NCBI GenBank assembly: GCA_944336125.1
Contig: CALVLA010000006.1
Location: forward strand, 1 to 64,000
Reading direction: 5' to 3'
Source of the DNA: an uncultured Clostridia bacterium
Lineage (GTDB): Bacteria > Bacillota > Clostridia > Christensenellales > CAG-314
DNA length: 64,000 nt
In this document: piece by piece, positions 17,032-24,941 of the stretch
How the letters are laid out: each line of letters begins with the position of its first letter
How positions within the stretch are numbered: position 1 is the stretch's first letter
Made by a program: the position numbers and the translations under genes
Notes under the pieces: model-generated
The model's input: only the letters and a program-made list of their open reading frames with translations
Database searches by the model: none
Told to the model about the DNA's origin: nothing

Positions 17032-17406
17032 TCACTTTTTTTTGTTTTTCGACATTTGTTTTATGCTTTTGAAAATCTCAAGTCCGCCCACCGCAAAAAA
17101 GAACACGCCGAGAGAAATTTTCAGCACCTGCGGCGGAACAAGGTTCATGAAAAATGCCCCCGCAGCCGAAAACACAAGCGCGGGAATTATGACAAACCAG
17201 ACGTCCTTTGTTTTTACCAGTTTGTTTTTAAAGTGAAAGTACAAGGCAACCGCCGCCATAGGCAAAAAACCTATGAGATTTGCCGCCTGAGCGGCTTTTT
17301 GAGGAATATCGAGAAAACCCAAAAGAGGTATGAGAAAGGTTCCTCCGCCCATACCCATACCGCCCGCAATGCCGGCGATTAGCCCCATCAGTAAAACAAG
17401 CAACAT
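17032..17406 (-). CDS. TauE/SafE (TSUP) half-transporter, second half
   Basis: This membrane protein of 124 residues has four helices. It starts with the glycine-rich TSUP repeat GIAGGMGMGGGTFLIPLL and ends in a basic tail. TauE/SafE exporters (sulfite, sulfoacetate and related organic anions) are normally one chain of about 250 residues with two such repeats; here each repeat is its own gene. The start codon is one base after the stop of the upstream half-gene. The two proteins presumably form a heteromer. The substrate is unknown. Confidence 0.85.
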   Translation of the reverse strand: MLLVLLMGLIAGIAGGMGMGGGTFLIPLLGFLDIPQKAAQAANLIGFLPMAAVALYFHFKNKLVKTKDVWFVIIPALVFSAAGAFFMNLVPPQVLKISLGVFFFAVGGLEIFKSIKQMSKNKKK

Positions 17407-17407
17407 A

Positions 17408-17764
17408 TCACACCACCATCCTTACGCCTGCAAGAATCAGAACAAACCCGAAAATGAGTTTGAGAGTATCGTTGTTGAGCTTTTTTAACAAGAGTGCTCC
17501 CAAAACGCCGCCTAACGTAATTCCTATCGTCGAGTAAAGAGTAACCGTCCAGTCCACGCTTCCCGAAAAGATATAAATCACAGCCGAAACCAAACTCGTG
17601 GGAAGTATGATGAGTATTGCCGTTGCCTGCGCGTTTTTTTGCTGCAATCCCGCAACCGCCGTCAGCGCCACTACAGCAAAAACTCCGCCGCCCCCTCCCA
17701 TAAATCCGTTTACCGCTCCTACCGCCGTGCCCAATGCCGCAAGTATCCATTGCCGTTTTTGCAT
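17408..17764 (-). CDS. TauE/SafE (TSUP) half-transporter, first half
   Basis: This membrane protein of 118 residues has four helices and the N-terminal TSUP repeat GAVNGFMGGGGGVFAVVAL. It is complete in itself: it has AAGGA before its ATG, a normal stop, and is followed at once by the second half-gene. The split is therefore not a simple frameshift in a recent full-length gene, because the second ORF begins with its own well-formed N-terminal helix. The pair likely makes one exporter of small sulfur or carboxylate anions. Confidence 0.85.
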   Translation of the reverse strand: MQKRQWILAALGTAVGAVNGFMGGGGGVFAVVALTAVAGLQQKNAQATAILIILPTSLVSAVIYIFSGSVDWTVTLYSTIGITLGGVLGALLLKKLNNDTLKLIFGFVLILAGVRMVV

Positions 17765-17785
17765 ATTTCTTTTTCCTTGTGCTTT

Positions 17786-17802
17786 TTGTTTACCTTAAAC
17801 AA
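17786..17802. promoter_or_regulatory. Inverted repeat in a divergent intergenic region, possible operator
   Basis: Seven-base arms TTGTTTA and TAAACAA flank CCT. It lies between the divergent TSUP and surface-protein genes, immediately before the -35 of the latter and about 20 bp before the ATG of the former. Confidence 0.4.
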
Positions 17803-17831
17803 TTGATTTTTTTGCCGAAATGAAGTAAAAT
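17803..17831 (+). promoter_or_regulatory. Promoter of the 874-residue surface protein, TTGATT-17-TAAAAT
   Basis: The -35 TTGATT (17803-17808) and -10 TAAAAT (17826-17831) are 17 bp apart. The untranslated leader is about 95 nt. Confidence 0.6.
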
Positions 17832-17933
17832 ATTTCAGACTTTGAATTTTAGAATGTATATTAGTGATTTTTCCCAAAGCGGAGTTTATTTATCACTTCA
17901 AAGCAAAAATAATTATTTCTTAAAAGGTGGGAA

Positions 17934-20558
17934 ATGAGTAAAAAGAAAAACGAACTCTATTACGTCCCTGCGTCGGCAAAAACGGCTGCGCAAAAAGAGG
18001 AAGAGGCCAAGAAAAATCGCAAATCAAACGATTACCGCAACCTTACTGAACAGCAAAAGTCAAAACTCCTCAAAAAACGCATCTGGACTTTGTCGGTAGT
18101 TACACTGAGCCTTGTATTGGTGCTTACGCTTTCGCTTATTTTTGCGACGTATTCGCCTACTCTTTACGAGGAAAAAGGAAACACCGCTCCCGACATCGTG
18201 GCTGACGAAGGCATCATCAAAAACGAGGAATTCAGTCTTTCGAAACTTATTTACAACGGGCTGACAAGCGACAATCTTCAATATCCTTACATTCCTTCTA
18301 GCTGGACGGTATCAAGCGACAGCCACTCGATCGCAGGTATCATCAGCCGTAAAGGAGACGAAAAGGAAAAAGTTAAAAAGAGCCTTCTCGCAAACGGAGT
18401 CGCACAAAGCGACATCGACACCCTTCTCGAAGCAAGCGACCTTACTTCGGAAGACGCAAACGCCGACGTAATGCTCTTCTACAATTCGACTGCAAGCTAT
18501 TCGAGGATTTATTCCAACTCCTTCACAGTGCCTGCCAGCGGATACCTTGAAATCAAAGTACGCATAAGGTCAAGCGTAACCTCAGGCGGAGCTTTCGTAG
18601 GTTTCAAAACTTCGACATCCTCATCGGCAGACTGGGAAAAAGTTTTCACAGGTATCAACACCAACGGTGAATGGAAAGAATATTCCTTCTACATCGAAGG
18701 AAGCAAAACTTCCTCTACCACTGTTTACCTGCACGCGGGCTTTGGCACCAGCGACGAACCTGTCGCAGGCTGGGCTGAAATCGACTACGCAAAAGCCGAA
18801 AACACCAAAAAGGTTACTTACATGGACAACGCGGAACTTTCCGCCGACAACGTAAAGACAATTTCTTACGTTAAAGAATCCTCTTCGGAAAACCTTTTCG
18901 GAACTTCCTTTAATCCTTCCATGATTGACAGAAACGACGCAATCGTTTCCCCTGTCAAAGGAAGCGATTTCAACGGCGAACTTCCTTTTGCCGACAGCGA
19001 CAATATCGACATCTTTACGGTTGACAACAGCAGCAACGCCAACGCTTCAAGCAAATACATGAAGTTCGGCACTAAGTTCACCGTACAGCAATCCAGCGCT
19101 ACGCCTTACTACCGTTTCAGCTTCTGGGCAAAAACGGAACAACTGCAAAACAACACAGGCGCTTACTTCTACGCAAACGTTTACGTCAACGGCGTTCTCG
19201 ACCAGTCCAAATGCGTTTCATTCAGCCTTGTCAAAACATCCACCGCATCTGACGACGTCAACAGCGGATGGGAAGAATTCAGCTTCCTCCTCCAGCCTTC
19301 CAACAACGGCGTTTACGAAATCGAGTTTATCTTCTCGCTTGGCGACATCAAACCTTCGGCTTCGCAACCGGGTAAATACGACCCTGTGGTAAGCGATCTT
19401 AAAACAACAGGCAAACTTCACGTTACCGAGTTCGAGCTTAAGGAAATTTATCAGAGCGAATATTCTTCCGCTTCGGCAGGAGACAATATTCAAAAAGTCT
19501 CCGTTTCCTCCACAACTTCGACGGGACTTATCACAAACGGAAACTTTGACAGCCCTATCACAAACGCTTACGTAACGGGTACCGACATCCCTACAGGTCT
19601 TGACCCTAACGGTTGGAGCATCAAAGTTCCTAGGACGCTCGTCGACGGAGAATACGTTTACGCTCCTCACGGCTCAAGCGATTTGTCTTTCGGTATCGTT
19701 TCAAACAACTCTTCAAACAAAAACGAATACTTTACAGGCGGCGACACTGACAGCTACTTCAGCCACATCGGCAAAGACAACGTGCTTGGCGTGAACCTTA
19801 AAACAAACACCGCAATCGGCTTTGTTTCAAACAAATTTACTCTTGAAGCAAACAGCTACTATATCATAAGCTTCCTCGCAAAAGGAAACTGCGACAACTT
19901 TAACGCTTATCTCACAGGCGACATCGAATGCGCGTTTGACTTGACCTCCCTTACCGACGACACTTACTTCGCTTACAGAGAAACCGACGGTTCTATCGGA
20001 GAATACAGCAAATACAACATCGTAATCAAAACAGGCGACAGCAGCAAATCGGTTGCGCTTGAACTGTGGGTTGGCAAAAAAGACGCTTCATACAGCAACC
20101 AAAACGGTTGGACAGGACTTGCTCAGGCAGGCAGCTACGTAGCCTTTGACGAAGCAAAAACCGAAACTCTCACAGAAGACGAGTTTAACGAAATCGTCAA
20201 CAGCAAAAACGGCGAAGAAAACGTCTTTACCAAAACCGAAACAAAAGGTACCGAAGACGTTGAAGACGAAGAGGGCAACGTAACTCAGGAAGAAGTAATC
20301 AAAGACGTTACTTACACTACCGAAATGAAAAACGTTTGGGTAAGAGATTTGACTTATGCCGACAAATCAGACGCAATTCCTGACGACGGAACGGAAGACG
20401 AAGAAGACCCTGCTCCTGCCGCTCCGGTAGACTGGTTGCTCTTGTCATCCCTCATCTTCTCGCTTGTTGTGGTTGTGTTCGTTGTAACCATGATAGTAAA
20501 AAAATTCACGGTTAAAAAGAAACCTGATTACACCGAAACACAGCAATACAAAAAATAA
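17934..20558 (+). CDS. Large double-anchored surface protein with CBM-like modules
   Basis: This protein of 874 residues has a lysine-rich cytoplasmic N-terminus, a membrane helix near 51-72, about 760 extracellular residues, a second helix near 834-855 and a short basic cytoplasmic tail. The extracellular part seems to contain three jelly-roll modules of about 200 residues resembling carbohydrate-binding CBM4/9-type domains. The clearest begins at GLITNGNFDSP near residue 532 and includes PNGWSI. An acidic linker precedes the last helix. Third codon positions are strongly C-rich (AAC, GAC, TTC), as in the pot operon, suggesting high expression. It is monocistronic with its own promoter and terminator. 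The family was not recognised; a scaffold or wall-polymer-binding role is inference. Confidence 0.8.
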   Translation: MSKKKNELYYVPASAKTAAQKEEEAKKNRKSNDYRNLTEQQKSKLLKKRIWTLSVVTLSLVLVLTLSLIFATYSPTLYEEKGNTAPDIVADEGIIKNEEFSLSKLIYNGLTSDNLQYPYIPSSWTVSSDSHSIAGIISRKGDEKEKVKKSLLANGVAQSDIDTLLEASDLTSEDANADVMLFYNSTASYSRIYSNSFTVPASGYLEIKVRIRSSVTSGGAFVGFKTSTSSSADWEKVFTGINTNGEWKEYSFYIEGSKTSSTTVYLHAGFGTSDEPVAGWAEIDYAKAENTKKVTYMDNAELSADNVKTISYVKESSSENLFGTSFNPSMIDRNDAIVSPVKGSDFNGELPFADSDNIDIFTVDNSSNANASSKYMKFGTKFTVQQSSATPYYRFSFWAKTEQLQNNTGAYFYANVYVNGVLDQSKCVSFSLVKTSTASDDVNSGWEEFSFLLQPSNNGVYEIEFIFSLGDIKPSASQPGKYDPVVSDLKTTGKLHVTEFELKEIYQSEYSSASAGDNIQKVSVSSTTSTGLITNGNFDSPITNAYVTGTDIPTGLDPNGWSIKVPRTLVDGEYVYAPHGSSDLSFGIVSNNSSNKNEYFTGGDTDSYFSHIGKDNVLGVNLKTNTAIGFVSNKFTLEANSYYIISFLAKGNCDNFNAYLTGDIECAFDLTSLTDDTYFAYRETDGSIGEYSKYNIVIKTGDSSKSVALELWVGKKDASYSNQNGWTGLAQAGSYVAFDEAKTETLTEDEFNEIVNSKNGEENVFTKTETKGTEDVEDEEGNVTQEEVIKDVTYTTEMKNVWVRDLTYADKSDAIPDDGTEDEEDPAPAAPVDWLLLSSLIFSLVVVVFVVTMIVKKFTVKKKPDYTETQQYKK

Positions 20559-20566
20559 AACAAATT

Positions 20567-20592
20567 AAGGCGGAAAATTTTCCGCCTTTTGT
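20567..20592 (+). terminator. Terminator of the surface protein gene
   Basis: A perfect 22-bp palindrome (20567-20588) is followed by TTGTTTT. Confidence 0.85.
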
Positions 20593-20595
20593 TTT

Positions 20596-20626
20596 ACAAA
20601 AAAATCCGCCGAAACTCGGCGGATTT
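20596..20626 (-). terminator. Terminator of the acetyltransferase-like gene
   Basis: Eleven-base-pair arms (20602-20612 and 20616-20626) are followed on the minus strand by a T run. Confidence 0.85.
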
Positions 20627-20630
20627 AATT

Positions 20631-21758
20631 TTACAGTTTTTTAATTACCGTTACGCTTTCCTTGTGTTTTTCTCTTTCAAACACGTTCCACAGCGACTGC
20701 ATTTTTACGTTGGTCACAAGTTCAGGGTTTGACTCGGCAAACTTGATGCCGTCTTTCACCGCATTTTCGTGAATATACTTCAAAAGCAAAGCGGCTGCGC
20801 CCTTTTTGTCGTAACCCGGCAACGCTCCGATAATCGCGAATTCCAGCTCGGTAGGATGTTTGACTTCCTTAAGCAACCTGAAAATCGTTTTAAGCGTAAG
20901 CCTGCCTTTCGAACCTTTGAACACCTTTGCAAGATGAGGAAAAGCAAGCGCAACAGCAACAGCATCGCCCTCGGGAGTAAGTACAACCGCAACATAATTT
21001 TTGTTGATTACCAATTTAAACTGGTCTTTCAACTGCACCCTCATTTTAGGGGACATAGGCAAGGTTCCCGGAAGAACGCTGTATGCCTGGTCATACACGT
21101 CAAAAAGCTTTGTCAGATATTTTTCGATAAAAACATCGAGATTTTTTTCAACGGGAACATAAAGTCCGTATCTTTTTTCGGCAATCTCGGCAACTCTCAA
21201 AACTTTGTCAGGCAGCTTGTCAGGAATTGTCAGCCTGAATTCATCCCAGACGTTTTCTATTTCGTATCCGCATTGAAGAAGCAGAGGCAAATAGTAGTCA
21301 TAGTTGTAGTTTGTCGCAAAAGTAGCGTCTCTGTCAAAACCTTTTGTTCTGAAACCTTCGCGGTCCATATCGTTGAATCCGTAAGGTCCGTGTACGGTAT
21401 CCATACCCTTTTCGCGGGCATAGTCCTCGACAGCCTGCGTAAGCGCCCTTACTACTTCGACGTCGTTTACGAAATCAAGCCTACTCAGACGCATATTTTT
21501 TTTGTTTTCCTTTTCGTTTGAAGTATGCTGAATGATACCCGCTACTCTGCCGACGATTTTTCCGTCCTTATATGCCAAAAAGTATCTTGCCTCGCATTCG
21601 TCAAAAGCCACGTTCTTTTTAGGATTTGCCAAATTCATCTCGTCGCCGAAAAGATACGGGATATAATGCGGGCAATCTTCGTAAAGCTTGTTTACAAAAT
21701 CGACCCAAGGCTTAAACTCTCTTTTTTTCGTAGGGTCCACTACTTTAATTTCAACCAT
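20631..21758 (-). CDS. GNAT-like N-acetyltransferase-fold protein
   Basis: This cytoplasmic protein of 375 residues starts MVEIKVVDPTKKREFKPWVDFVNKLYEDCPHYIPYLF, the hallmark of a widespread uncharacterised GNAT-related family. An N-terminal acyltransferase-like half (FLAYKDGKIVGRVAGII near 80) is followed by a second half with RLLKEVKHPTELEFAIIGALPGYDKKGAAALLL. No substrate is known. It is monocistronic, with GGAGG before ATG, its own promoter and its own terminator. Confidence 0.8.
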   Translation of the reverse strand: MVEIKVVDPTKKREFKPWVDFVNKLYEDCPHYIPYLFGDEMNLANPKKNVAFDECEARYFLAYKDGKIVGRVAGIIQHTSNEKENKKNMRLSRLDFVNDVEVVRALTQAVEDYAREKGMDTVHGPYGFNDMDREGFRTKGFDRDATFATNYNYDYYLPLLLQCGYEIENVWDEFRLTIPDKLPDKVLRVAEIAEKRYGLYVPVEKNLDVFIEKYLTKLFDVYDQAYSVLPGTLPMSPKMRVQLKDQFKLVINKNYVAVVLTPEGDAVAVALAFPHLAKVFKGSKGRLTLKTIFRLLKEVKHPTELEFAIIGALPGYDKKGAAALLLKYIHENAVKDGIKFAESNPELVTNVKMQSLWNVFEREKHKESVTVIKKL

Positions 21759-21781
21759 AAAGCCTCCTTAGGTTTTTGATA

Positions 21782-21810
21782 ATTATATCTTAAAATTTTT
21801 TGACGCGCAA
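21782..21810 (-). promoter_or_regulatory. Promoter of the GNAT-like gene, TTGCGC-17-TATAAT
   Basis: On the minus strand -35 TTGCGC (21805-21810) and -10 TATAAT (21782-21787) are separated by 17 bp, about 24 bp before the ATG. Confidence 0.6.
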
Positions 21811-21897
21811 GTAATAATAAACAAATTTCATTTTTATAATAATTATAATTTTTTAACTGACCGAATAAATTGGTAACACATAAAGGAGGACAAAGTC

Positions 21898-23433
21898 ATA
21901 GGCAACATATACAAAACGGTGATAACGATAACTTTGTTTTCCACCGTTGACCAGATAGGCGGATTCGTATACACGATAATTCTTTCGCGGGCGATAGGAG
22001 CAGAAGGAATAGGTATGTATCAGGTTGCGATAAACCTGGTAAGTCTTGCCGTGGCATTGTCGGCAAGCGGACTTCCTTTCGTGCTTGGCAGACGGGTAGC
22101 CGAATTCGACGCTTTGGGAAACAGCGAAGGACAGCACGCTTCCACCACCGCCGCGCTTTTGGTAGGACTGAGTATTTCCACTGCCACCTGCGTATTTTTT
22201 TTGCTTAACAAAAATTTGCTTGTAACGGTTACCAAATCCGAACAAATTGCCACGATGTGCCTGTTTTTGCTTCCGGCGGCTTTTGCAAACTCGGCATATG
22301 CCTGCTTCAGGGGAGCGATATGGGGAAAAAAGCGTTACTTCGCGCACAGTTCCCTTGAAATAATCGATATAGTAATAAGAATAACTATCGCGCTTTTCGT
22401 CTTTCAGGGGCTTTTTACGGCTTATACGGGCGCACTTAGAGCATGTCTGGCATATTCCACTACCTGCGTAATCACGGCTTCGTTATCTTTTTTGATTTAC
22501 CGCTTTTCAGGCGGAAAATTCAAAAAACCGTCAGACCACATAAAGCCTATCATAAAAAGCGCCGTTCCCGTTTCAGGCATAAGGCTTGCCGGCAATTTGT
22601 TCAGCACGGTAATAGCCCTCCTTTTCAATTCGAGAATGACTGCCGCAGGTTACACTTTAAACGCCGCAATGGCGGAATACGGTATTCTTACAGGCATGAC
22701 GCTGCCTATGATTGCTTTCCCCGTTATTTTTACATGCGCCATTTCCACCACACTGGTTCCGGAAATTTCGGGAAACATGAAAAAACACGACGTAAATACC
22801 GTAAGACGACATCTTAAAAAAGCAATAGACTACACCATGCTTTTCGGAGGACTCGCGATAGGTGTTTACCTTTCTTTCGGAAGGCAGATATGCACACTTG
22901 TGTTTTCTAATCCCGACGCAGGATCATACGTTCAAAACGCTTGTTGGATAATGATTCCTCTCGCGGTTTCCTCACTCACCACCAGCCTGCAAAACTCATT
23001 GGGGCTGGAATACAAAAGCCTCGTCAACTATTTTGCGGGCGCGGCGTGCATGCTTTCGGCAGTGTGGTTTTTGCCTAAGTTCATAGGAGCATATTCCCTT
23101 ATCGTAGGTACGGGAATAGGCATGACCGTTACGGCGCTTCTCAACATCTTCATGATTTGCTCGCACGTAAAACTAAACGGCGGATTTTTGAAAACACTCA
23201 CTTCGATAGTAGCCTTTGCCGCCCTTTCGGCGCTGTCGGGCAAACTTGCTTACAATTTGCTTTTGCTTGCGTTAACTCCGCTGTCTGCCCTTCCTATAGG
23301 CTGTCTCGCCGCCGTAACCGTTTACCTCTTGTTGACAAGCGTATTTGACACCGCGGGAGTCAACACTCTTTGGAAAAACCTCTATTTCTGCGTTGACCCG
23401 CACTCATGCCTCAACTCTTTCCGCAAGGCGTAA
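21898..23433 (+). CDS. SpoVB/MurJ-like polysaccharide flippase (MOP superfamily), probable AUA start
   Basis: This multi-spanning lipid-linked oligosaccharide flippase has about 511 residues and resembles SpoVB. It shows QIGGFVYTIILSRAIGAEGIGMYQ at the N-terminus and about 14 helices. The only strong Shine-Dalgarno (AGGAGG, 21884-21889) is eight bases before an in-frame ATA at 21898. The first in-frame GTG, at 21919, is 29 bases away and would cut into the first helix. An ATA (AUA) start is therefore proposed, giving an N-terminus I/M-GNIYKTV. In spore formers SpoVB acts in cortex synthesis; a vegetative role is equally possible. Confidence 0.85.
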   Translation: MGNIYKTVITITLFSTVDQIGGFVYTIILSRAIGAEGIGMYQVAINLVSLAVALSASGLPFVLGRRVAEFDALGNSEGQHASTTAALLVGLSISTATCVFFLLNKNLLVTVTKSEQIATMCLFLLPAAFANSAYACFRGAIWGKKRYFAHSSLEIIDIVIRITIALFVFQGLFTAYTGALRACLAYSTTCVITASLSFLIYRFSGGKFKKPSDHIKPIIKSAVPVSGIRLAGNLFSTVIALLFNSRMTAAGYTLNAAMAEYGILTGMTLPMIAFPVIFTCAISTTLVPEISGNMKKHDVNTVRRHLKKAIDYTMLFGGLAIGVYLSFGRQICTLVFSNPDAGSYVQNACWIMIPLAVSSLTTSLQNSLGLEYKSLVNYFAGAACMLSAVWFLPKFIGAYSLIVGTGIGMTVTALLNIFMICSHVKLNGGFLKTLTSIVAFAALSALSGKLAYNLLLLALTPLSALPIGCLAAVTVYLLLTSVFDTAGVNTLWKNLYFCVDPHSCLNSFRKA

Positions 23434-23441
23434 AAGGACAT

Positions 23442-23471
23442 AAAAAAAGCCCCCTGACGGGGCATTTTTTT
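23442..23471. terminator. Bidirectional terminator between flippase and folT-like genes
   Basis: GCCCC and GGGGC arms (23449-23453 and 23459-23463) are flanked by A7 on the left and T7 on the right, so it works for both convergent genes. Confidence 0.85.
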
Positions 23472-23478
23472 ATGAACA

Positions 23479-24024
23479 TTATTTTTCGGTCTGAACGTTT
23501 TCCTGTCTGAATTTCAAAGCATTGGTAAGCGGCTTTACTTTAAGCAAAATGCCTATTACGACAAAGTTGACGGCTGCCACCAACAGCTGTGTAGGAATAC
23601 GTACGGCAAGGTACGCCCAGAAAGTTTTTCCTTTGCTGTAAGCAAGGAAAGTCGCCAAAGTGTTAAGTCCGCAGGTACAAATAATGAGACACAACACTAT
23701 CGCGATAAAAAGCTTAACGGTGTCGCTTTTAAGTTTAACGAACTTAAAAACAAGACCTGGAATACATCCCAAAAGACCCGACGCCAATCCTACGAGAATG
23801 AGATAAGGTCCCAAAGGATTTATGATTGCTCCCAGTACGTCTGCCATAAGTCCCACCGCGAAACCGCAAACGGGACCGAGGAAAATTCCCGCAAAAAAGC
23901 AAGGAATGTACACGAGAGAAAGAAAGTTTCCGCCGCCGCCCAAAGGTATTACGTAAATGTTGGCAATGGTGGCGAGAGCGGTAAACACTGCCATATAGGC
24001 AATAGTTTTTGAATTTTTTGCCAT
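23479..24024 (-). CDS. folT: Folate-family ECF transporter S component
   Basis: This membrane substrate-binding subunit has 181 residues and about six helices (MAKNSKTIAYMAVFTALATIANIYVIPLGG, then PCFFAGIFLGPVCGFAVG). It would work with a shared ECF ATPase/T module encoded elsewhere to import a folate. The specificity is inferred from the tetrahydrofolate riboswitch directly upstream and from its S-component family look. The start at 24024 follows GGGGAGG by seven T. An ORF extension to 24150 would translate the riboswitch and is rejected. Confidence 0.88.
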   Translation of the reverse strand: MAKNSKTIAYMAVFTALATIANIYVIPLGGGGNFLSLVYIPCFFAGIFLGPVCGFAVGLMADVLGAIINPLGPYLILVGLASGLLGCIPGLVFKFVKLKSDTVKLFIAIVLCLIICTCGLNTLATFLAYSKGKTFWAYLAVRIPTQLLVAAVNFVVIGILLKVKPLTNALKFRQENVQTEK

Positions 24025-24083
24025 AAAAAAACCTCCCCGAAAATAGGCAGGCCCATAACAAGCGCGGACAAAGCCGCTATTTT

Positions 24084-24173
24084 GCAACGGACGCAATTCA
24101 GCATCGCGGAAAATCCTTCGTTTGCGGGCAACGTTCCCATCCCGCAACACTTTACGCGCTGAACCTACTTTGC
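24084..24173 (-). promoter_or_regulatory. Tetrahydrofolate (THF) riboswitch aptamer
   Basis: On the minus strand the conserved order GTAGGTTC, GCGCGTAAAGTG, a perfect 7-bp P3 (TTGCGGG/CCCGCAA) enclosing ATGGGAACGTTG, then ACGAAGG, CGCGATGCTGAAT, GCGTCCG matches the class I THF riboswitch. Outer GCAA/TTGC (P1) and GTTCAGC/GCTGAAT (P2) pairings close it. It lies between a good promoter and the folT-like start. About 45 nt after P1 contain CCT-rich segments that could mask GGGGAGG, suggesting translational control. Confidence 0.9.
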
Positions 24174-24181
24174 TAAGGTTT

Positions 24182-24210
24182 ATTTTATGCCAAACCGCCT
24201 TTTATGTAAA
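24182..24210 (-). promoter_or_regulatory. folT promoter, TTTACA-17-TAAAAT
   Basis: On the minus strand -35 TTTACA (24205-24210) and -10 TAAAAT (24182-24187) are separated by 17 bp. Transcription would start just before the riboswitch P1. Confidence 0.7.
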
Positions 24211-24254
24211 GCGTTTACGCATATTAAAAACAATTAAACGCAAAATAAGGTTAT

Positions 24255-24941
24255 ATGCTTACGGTAATCATAAGGGCCTTTATAATATTCGTCATACTGC
24301 TCGTTGTCATAAGGCTCATGGGCAAAAGACAGATTGGCGAAATGGAGCCTTTCGAACTTACGATAACGCTTGTCATAGCCGACCTTGCGTGCATCCCCAT
24401 GTCGGACAAATCCATACCGCTGACATACGGCATAACATCGATACTGTGTCTGTACGTGATACACCAAATAATAGTTTTGCTTTCGAGGAAGAGCAAAAAA
24501 TTTCAAAACGTATTAAGCGGCAAGCCAGTAATCGTGATAGACAAAAAAGGCATACGCCTTGACGCGCTAAGAAAAATGAACATGCACACCAACGACTTGC
24601 TGCAAGCAATGCGTGCGGCGGGTTATTTTTCAATAGAGCAGGTAGCGTACGCCATTTTCGAAACCAACGGACAGCTTTCGGTAATTCCCAACGAAGGCAA
24701 GGAAACGGCAGAGCCCAGCCTTCCCGTCCCCTTTATCGTTGACGGTCAATGGTCGGAGGAAGACCTTACCTATTACAATTTGGACAGAAAAAAGCTTGAA
24801 AGCATGATTGAAAGTTTCGATTTAAAAACCGACAAATTGATTTTGGCGACAATCGACGACAAAGGAAAAATGCTTTTGTATCCCGAACAAGGCGAGTATT
24901 TTACTCTCAGAGTGGAAAGAAACGAGGTGTGCCGTGATTAA
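24255..24941 (+). CDS. YetF-like membrane protein (DUF421)
   Basis: This protein of 228 residues has three N-terminal membrane helices (to about residue 80) and a cytoplasmic C-terminal domain. The family signature VVIRLMGKRQIGEMEPFELTITLVIADLACIPM and the later LRKMNMHTNDLLQAMRAAGYFSIEQVAYAIFETNGQLSV are clear. The function of DUF421 proteins is not established. AAGG precedes the start by four bases. The next gene overlaps its end by eight bases, a pairing (DUF421-DUF4363) repeated in Clostridia. Confidence 0.9.
   Translation: MLTVIIRAFIIFVILLVVIRLMGKRQIGEMEPFELTITLVIADLACIPMSDKSIPLTYGITSILCLYVIHQIIVLLSRKSKKFQNVLSGKPVIVIDKKGIRLDALRKMNMHTNDLLQAMRAAGYFSIEQVAYAIFETNGQLSVIPNEGKETAEPSLPVPFIVDGQWSEEDLTYYNLDRKKLESMIESFDLKTDKLILATIDDKGKMLLYPEQGEYFTLRVERNEVCRD

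Noticed and set aside
17032-17764. Frameshifted single TauE/SafE gene
   Set aside because: The second ORF starts with its own complete first helix and start codon after a proper stop, and both halves are intact, so a split pair is preferred over a frameshift.
24024-24150. N-terminal extension of the folT-like protein
   Set aside because: The extension would translate the THF riboswitch; the ATG at 24024 has a strong Shine-Dalgarno.
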